Shown here: positions 61,686-64,000 of the stretch, piece after piece
Layout: each line of letters begins with the position of its first letter
How positions within the stretch are numbered: position 1 is the first letter of the stretch
Assembly: GCA_024698585.1 (NCBI GenBank)
Contig: JAILRB010000056.1
Coordinates: forward strand, 1-64,000
Source: Eubacterium sp.
Lineage (GTDB): Bacteria; Bacillota; Clostridia; Lachnospirales; Lachnospiraceae
DNA: 64,000 bases
Direction of reading: 5' to 3'
Translations under genes and position numbers: made by a program
Notes under the pieces: model-generated
Seen by the model: only the letters and a program-made list of their open reading frames with translations
What the model was told of the DNA's origin: nothing
Database searches by the model: none

Positions 61686-61709
61686 CCGGAAGGAAAATAA
61701 TGATGAGGG

Positions 61710-61744
61710 AAGGTTAGTGGACGTTTTGTTTGCTGACCTTTTTT
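61710..61744 (+). terminator. Intrinsic terminator after the Rpn-family gene
   Basis: AAGGTTAG and CTGACCTT pair (one T-G) around a 15-base loop, followed by six T. Confidence 0.75.
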
Positions 61745-61881
61745 GATAAAAAAATGATGGAAATGTGAACGATAACAAGTGGTGGAATGTAAATGTGTAT
61801 AAAACATACAGATGTATAAACATGTAAAGAAATTATATTGCTGAACCGTTTCAATTTCGTTGAAAAAACGTGGGTTAGATG

Positions 61882-61911
61882 TTAAACTAATTATGATAGA
61901 CTTAGTATACT
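61882..61911 (+). promoter_or_regulatory. Probable promoter of CotH protein 3
   Basis: TTAAAC (61882-61887), 18 bases, TATACT (61906-61911). The -35 match is moderate. Transcription from here would give a leader of about 215 bases before the start codon at 62133. Confidence 0.5.
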
Positions 61912-61984
61912 TTGGTGGAGTGCACCCTTTTTTAAAAAGAGGAGAAAATGAAAGAAATAATTTGAAGAGAAAAGGGGGCATTGG

Positions 61985-62108
61985 TAGACTTTTGGTTCAA
62001 TTAGCAGCAGGTCGGAAAAAAAGTCTGGCAGGGTGCTAATTGAATCGGGAGTCTAAATTCGAAGGGAATGTAATAGACTTCAGAAATGCCGAAGTTTGTG
62101 GTCTAAAT
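61985..62108 (+). ncRNA. Structured leader RNA candidate upstream of CotH protein 3
   Basis: Bases 61985-62006 pair with 62034-62055 over 22 consecutive positions (18 Watson-Crick, four G-U that are valid only in + strand RNA), with a 27-base loop containing an A7 run. A second, weaker stem-loop (62074-62105) is flanked by the same words TAGACTT and GTCTAAAT, so arms can exchange partners. It does not match any riboswitch class I know. No T-run follows; it ends 24 bases before the start codon. Confidence 0.6.
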
Positions 62109-62132
62109 AATAAAAGGAAAGGAAGAAAAACT

Positions 62133-64000
62133 ATGAAAGGAACAATGAAGAAATTTATTTCTGTAGTTCTTACATTGGCTATGATTGTAACCGGATTACA
62201 GTATAGTCCGAGGACTACGGTAAGTGCGGCTCAACCCGATTGGTCTAGTATCGAGTGGGCCGGTGATGGCGCAGGCGGTGGAGCTTATTCAAATAAATAT
62301 AAGTTTTACGGAACCAATGCATCGTTGGTAAATATTCAACACCCGGGTTTTGCATCAGAAGCGGGACTATATGTTACATTTCCGGCAGGAATATCTGCAT
62401 GTAGTTTGTCGGGCTATGACGTTCAGGGAGCAGGTATTATAATTTATTTGTCTAATTTTACTCAGCAGGTTACCGAGTTTACGGTAACACAGGGGGGGAA
62501 TGTAGAGACCTGTTATGTATATTACGCAGATGGAGTGGCGGAAACTACAACAGAGGCTACTACACCGGAGGTAACTACAGCAACTCCGGAGACAACTACA
62601 GTAGCTCCGGAAACAACAACCGAAGAAACGACAGAAGCTCCGTTAAATTGGCAGACAGATGCGAATTTGACAGCTTACTTTGGTAGTGGAGCAAGATATG
62701 CATATGTAACATCAAATCCTGGAAATGGTGATGACAAGTTCCTGGGTGGTAATTTCACGTTTAATGCAAGTAATATGAACTGCACAACAGGGGCATATGG
62801 TAATTCCCAGACATATACCTTTAATGGCAAAGTAATTAACACATCTAGTGAGTCATATGCATTAGGAGAAAATATTGCTTACGCAGATTTTAATCCGGGA
62901 ATGAATACTGCCGTATTCATTGGACATTATACAGCAGGTGAAAGCGATATTGATGTCACCTGTACGATGTATATTGATGTTCCGAATAAACCAATGGGAC
63001 TTTCAATAAATGACTATTCAGAATATACAGGAAAATATATCGCAAAATTTAAAGAAGCTAATGATGTCGAAAACTACAAAGTTTATGTAGATGGTGTTGC
63101 TACTAGTATTGAACTTGGCGGTAGTGGAGATTACTTTACCGTTGCTGAATTAAATGATGCAGGATATTCAGCAGATACATATGCGATTACTATTACAGGT
63201 GTAGATGCTGAGGACGTTGAAACTCCGGTTTCAAATTCTGTATCTGTTAGTGTTCCGGCAACTGCAGGAACAAATGGAGATATTGCACAGATTTACATTC
63301 AGACAGATAACACAAATCTTTCTCCGACACCACAGGATGGAAAAGAAACAATGTTAAAGACTCCTCACGACAAACAGGAAGCAGCAATTACTGTTGTTGA
63401 TAAGGATGGAGGAAATAGTGCATATACAGTTTTTGAAGATCTTCCAAAAACTACTGTTAAGGTACGTGGAAATTCTACAGCCGGAGCAGTTAAGAAGGCG
63501 TATAATATTACGTTTGGTTCAGGAAAAGATTTATTTGGTTTAGATGGTTCAGCAAAGTCGGCTAAGAAGTGGAGTCTTCTTGCAAACGCATTTGATAAAT
63601 CATTAATCCGTAACTATTTAGGATTTGATATTGCACATCATATGTGGGCTAATGGAACTACACCGGACTACAATAGCCAGTGTAAATTTGTCGACTTGTA
63701 TTTCAATGGAGTATATTTAGGTAACTATTTGCTTATTGAATCTGTTGAAACAGGTGCAGGACGAGTAAATATTGATTCTGAAAATTCTGAAACATACAAT
63801 AGTGAAGCGTTATTGGAATTAGAAGAAATCCATGCAATCGGTGAAGAAGCTCATTTTACAACAACCAGATATAATCAGACATTTATCTTTGGCTCGCCGG
63901 AAGTTGTAAAGGATATTGGAAATAATGCAGAATTCTTTGCTCAAAAGCAAACAGATGTAGCAGGATTCTTTAACGATTTTGAAACAGATTTATATAATGA
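62133..64000 (+). CDS. Secreted CotH-kinase-domain protein 3, 3' end off the window
   Basis: At least 622 residues; the frame is open to the right edge. The start has GGAAAGGAAG upstream and begins a signal peptide (about 1-31). Layout: unrecognised module (33-130; DWSSIEWAG, VNIQHPGF, LYVTFPAG, DVQGAGI) as in the GH16 enzyme at 51754 and CotH protein 1; Thr/Pro/Glu linker (131-168); a beta-sandwich (about 170-285); FN3-like (286-380); CotH domain from about 385 with VKVRGNST and KKWSLLANAFDKS. The GPxWDxD motif and any C-terminal module lie beyond the edge. Its leader is long and structured (61985-62108). It is the third CotH gene within 9.5 kb. Confidence 0.88.
   Translation, partial: MKGTMKKFISVVLTLAMIVTGLQYSPRTTVSAAQPDWSSIEWAGDGAGGGAYSNKYKFYGTNASLVNIQHPGFASEAGLYVTFPAGISACSLSGYDVQGAGIIIYLSNFTQQVTEFTVTQGGNVETCYVYYADGVAETTTEATTPEVTTATPETTTVAPETTTEETTEAPLNWQTDANLTAYFGSGARYAYVTSNPGNGDDKFLGGNFTFNASNMNCTTGAYGNSQTYTFNGKVINTSSESYALGENIAYADFNPGMNTAVFIGHYTAGESDIDVTCTMYIDVPNKPMGLSINDYSEYTGKYIAKFKEANDVENYKVYVDGVATSIELGGSGDYFTVAELNDAGYSADTYAITITGVDAEDVETPVSNSVSVSVPATAGTNGDIAQIYIQTDNTNLSPTPQDGKETMLKTPHDKQEAAITVVDKDGGNSAYTVFEDLPKTTVKVRGNSTAGAVKKAYNITFGSGKDLFGLDGSAKSAKKWSLLANAFDKSLIRNYLGFDIAHHMWANGTTPDYNSQCKFVDLYFNGVYLGNYLLIESVETGAGRVNIDSENSETYNSEALLELEEIHAIGEEAHFTTTRYNQTFIFGSPEVVKDIGNNAEFFAQKQTDVAGFFNDFETDLYN

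Noticed and set aside
61985-62108. Cyclic-di-GMP riboswitch in the CotH 3 leader
   Set aside because: The conserved cores of class I and II that I know are not present.

Overview
The window is low-GC, AT-rich DNA with strong GGAGG ribosome-binding sites, Gram-positive signal peptides and lipoboxes, and Thr/Glu/Ser-rich linkers. It looks like a Clostridia genome, most likely a gut or rumen Lachnospiraceae of the Butyrivibrio/Roseburia kind. That placement is inferred from gene content and style; no rRNA or other marker gene is present. Almost every gene is on the + strand; only a small membrane protein and plsC near the left edge are on the - strand.

Left edge (1-1912): the 3' part of an IS200/IS605-type element whose tnpA carries a nonsense codon, followed by an array of hairpins, then a small membrane protein and plsC on the - strand.

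Region A (about 1994-34438) is a beta-1,3-glucan (laminarin, curdlan or callose type) utilisation locus. It holds a surface glucan-binding protein, a lipoprotein solute-binding protein, a membrane-anchored solute-binding fusion, two permease pairs without an ATPase, two envelope accessory proteins, two secreted GH16 glucanases, a LacI regulator, two cytosolic phosphorylases (GH149/GH161-like and GH94), a cytosolic GH17 enzyme, and three secreted proteins that share a Lys-rich C-terminal module. The likely flow is: secreted GH16 and GH81 enzymes cut the glucan, oligosaccharides enter through the ABC system, and the phosphorylases plus GH17 convert them to glucose 1-phosphate and glucose.

Region B (34917-43782) is a complete Tad/Flp pilus operon: prepilin peptidase, Flp pilin, TadE, CpaB, CpaE/TadZ, CpaF/TadA, TadB, TadC, a DUF192 protein, a coiled-coil protein and a TadG-like protein with a beta-helix-like tail. 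It lies inside the glucan cluster, between its two halves.

Region C (44077-64000) encodes a 2460-residue modular GH81 endo-beta-1,3-glucanase, a third GH16 enzyme and three CotH-kinase-domain proteins, the last running off the right edge. The four complete ones end in the same ~180-residue module that I do not recognise. Three of the five carry a second unrecognised ~100-residue module. An Rpn-family nuclease gene with an unusual promoter/terminator leader sits among them, and the last gene has a long structured leader RNA. The most novel signal is this set of CotH proteins and glucanases united by shared modules, which may be a surface glucan-degrading assembly that uses neither dockerins nor LPXTG anchors.
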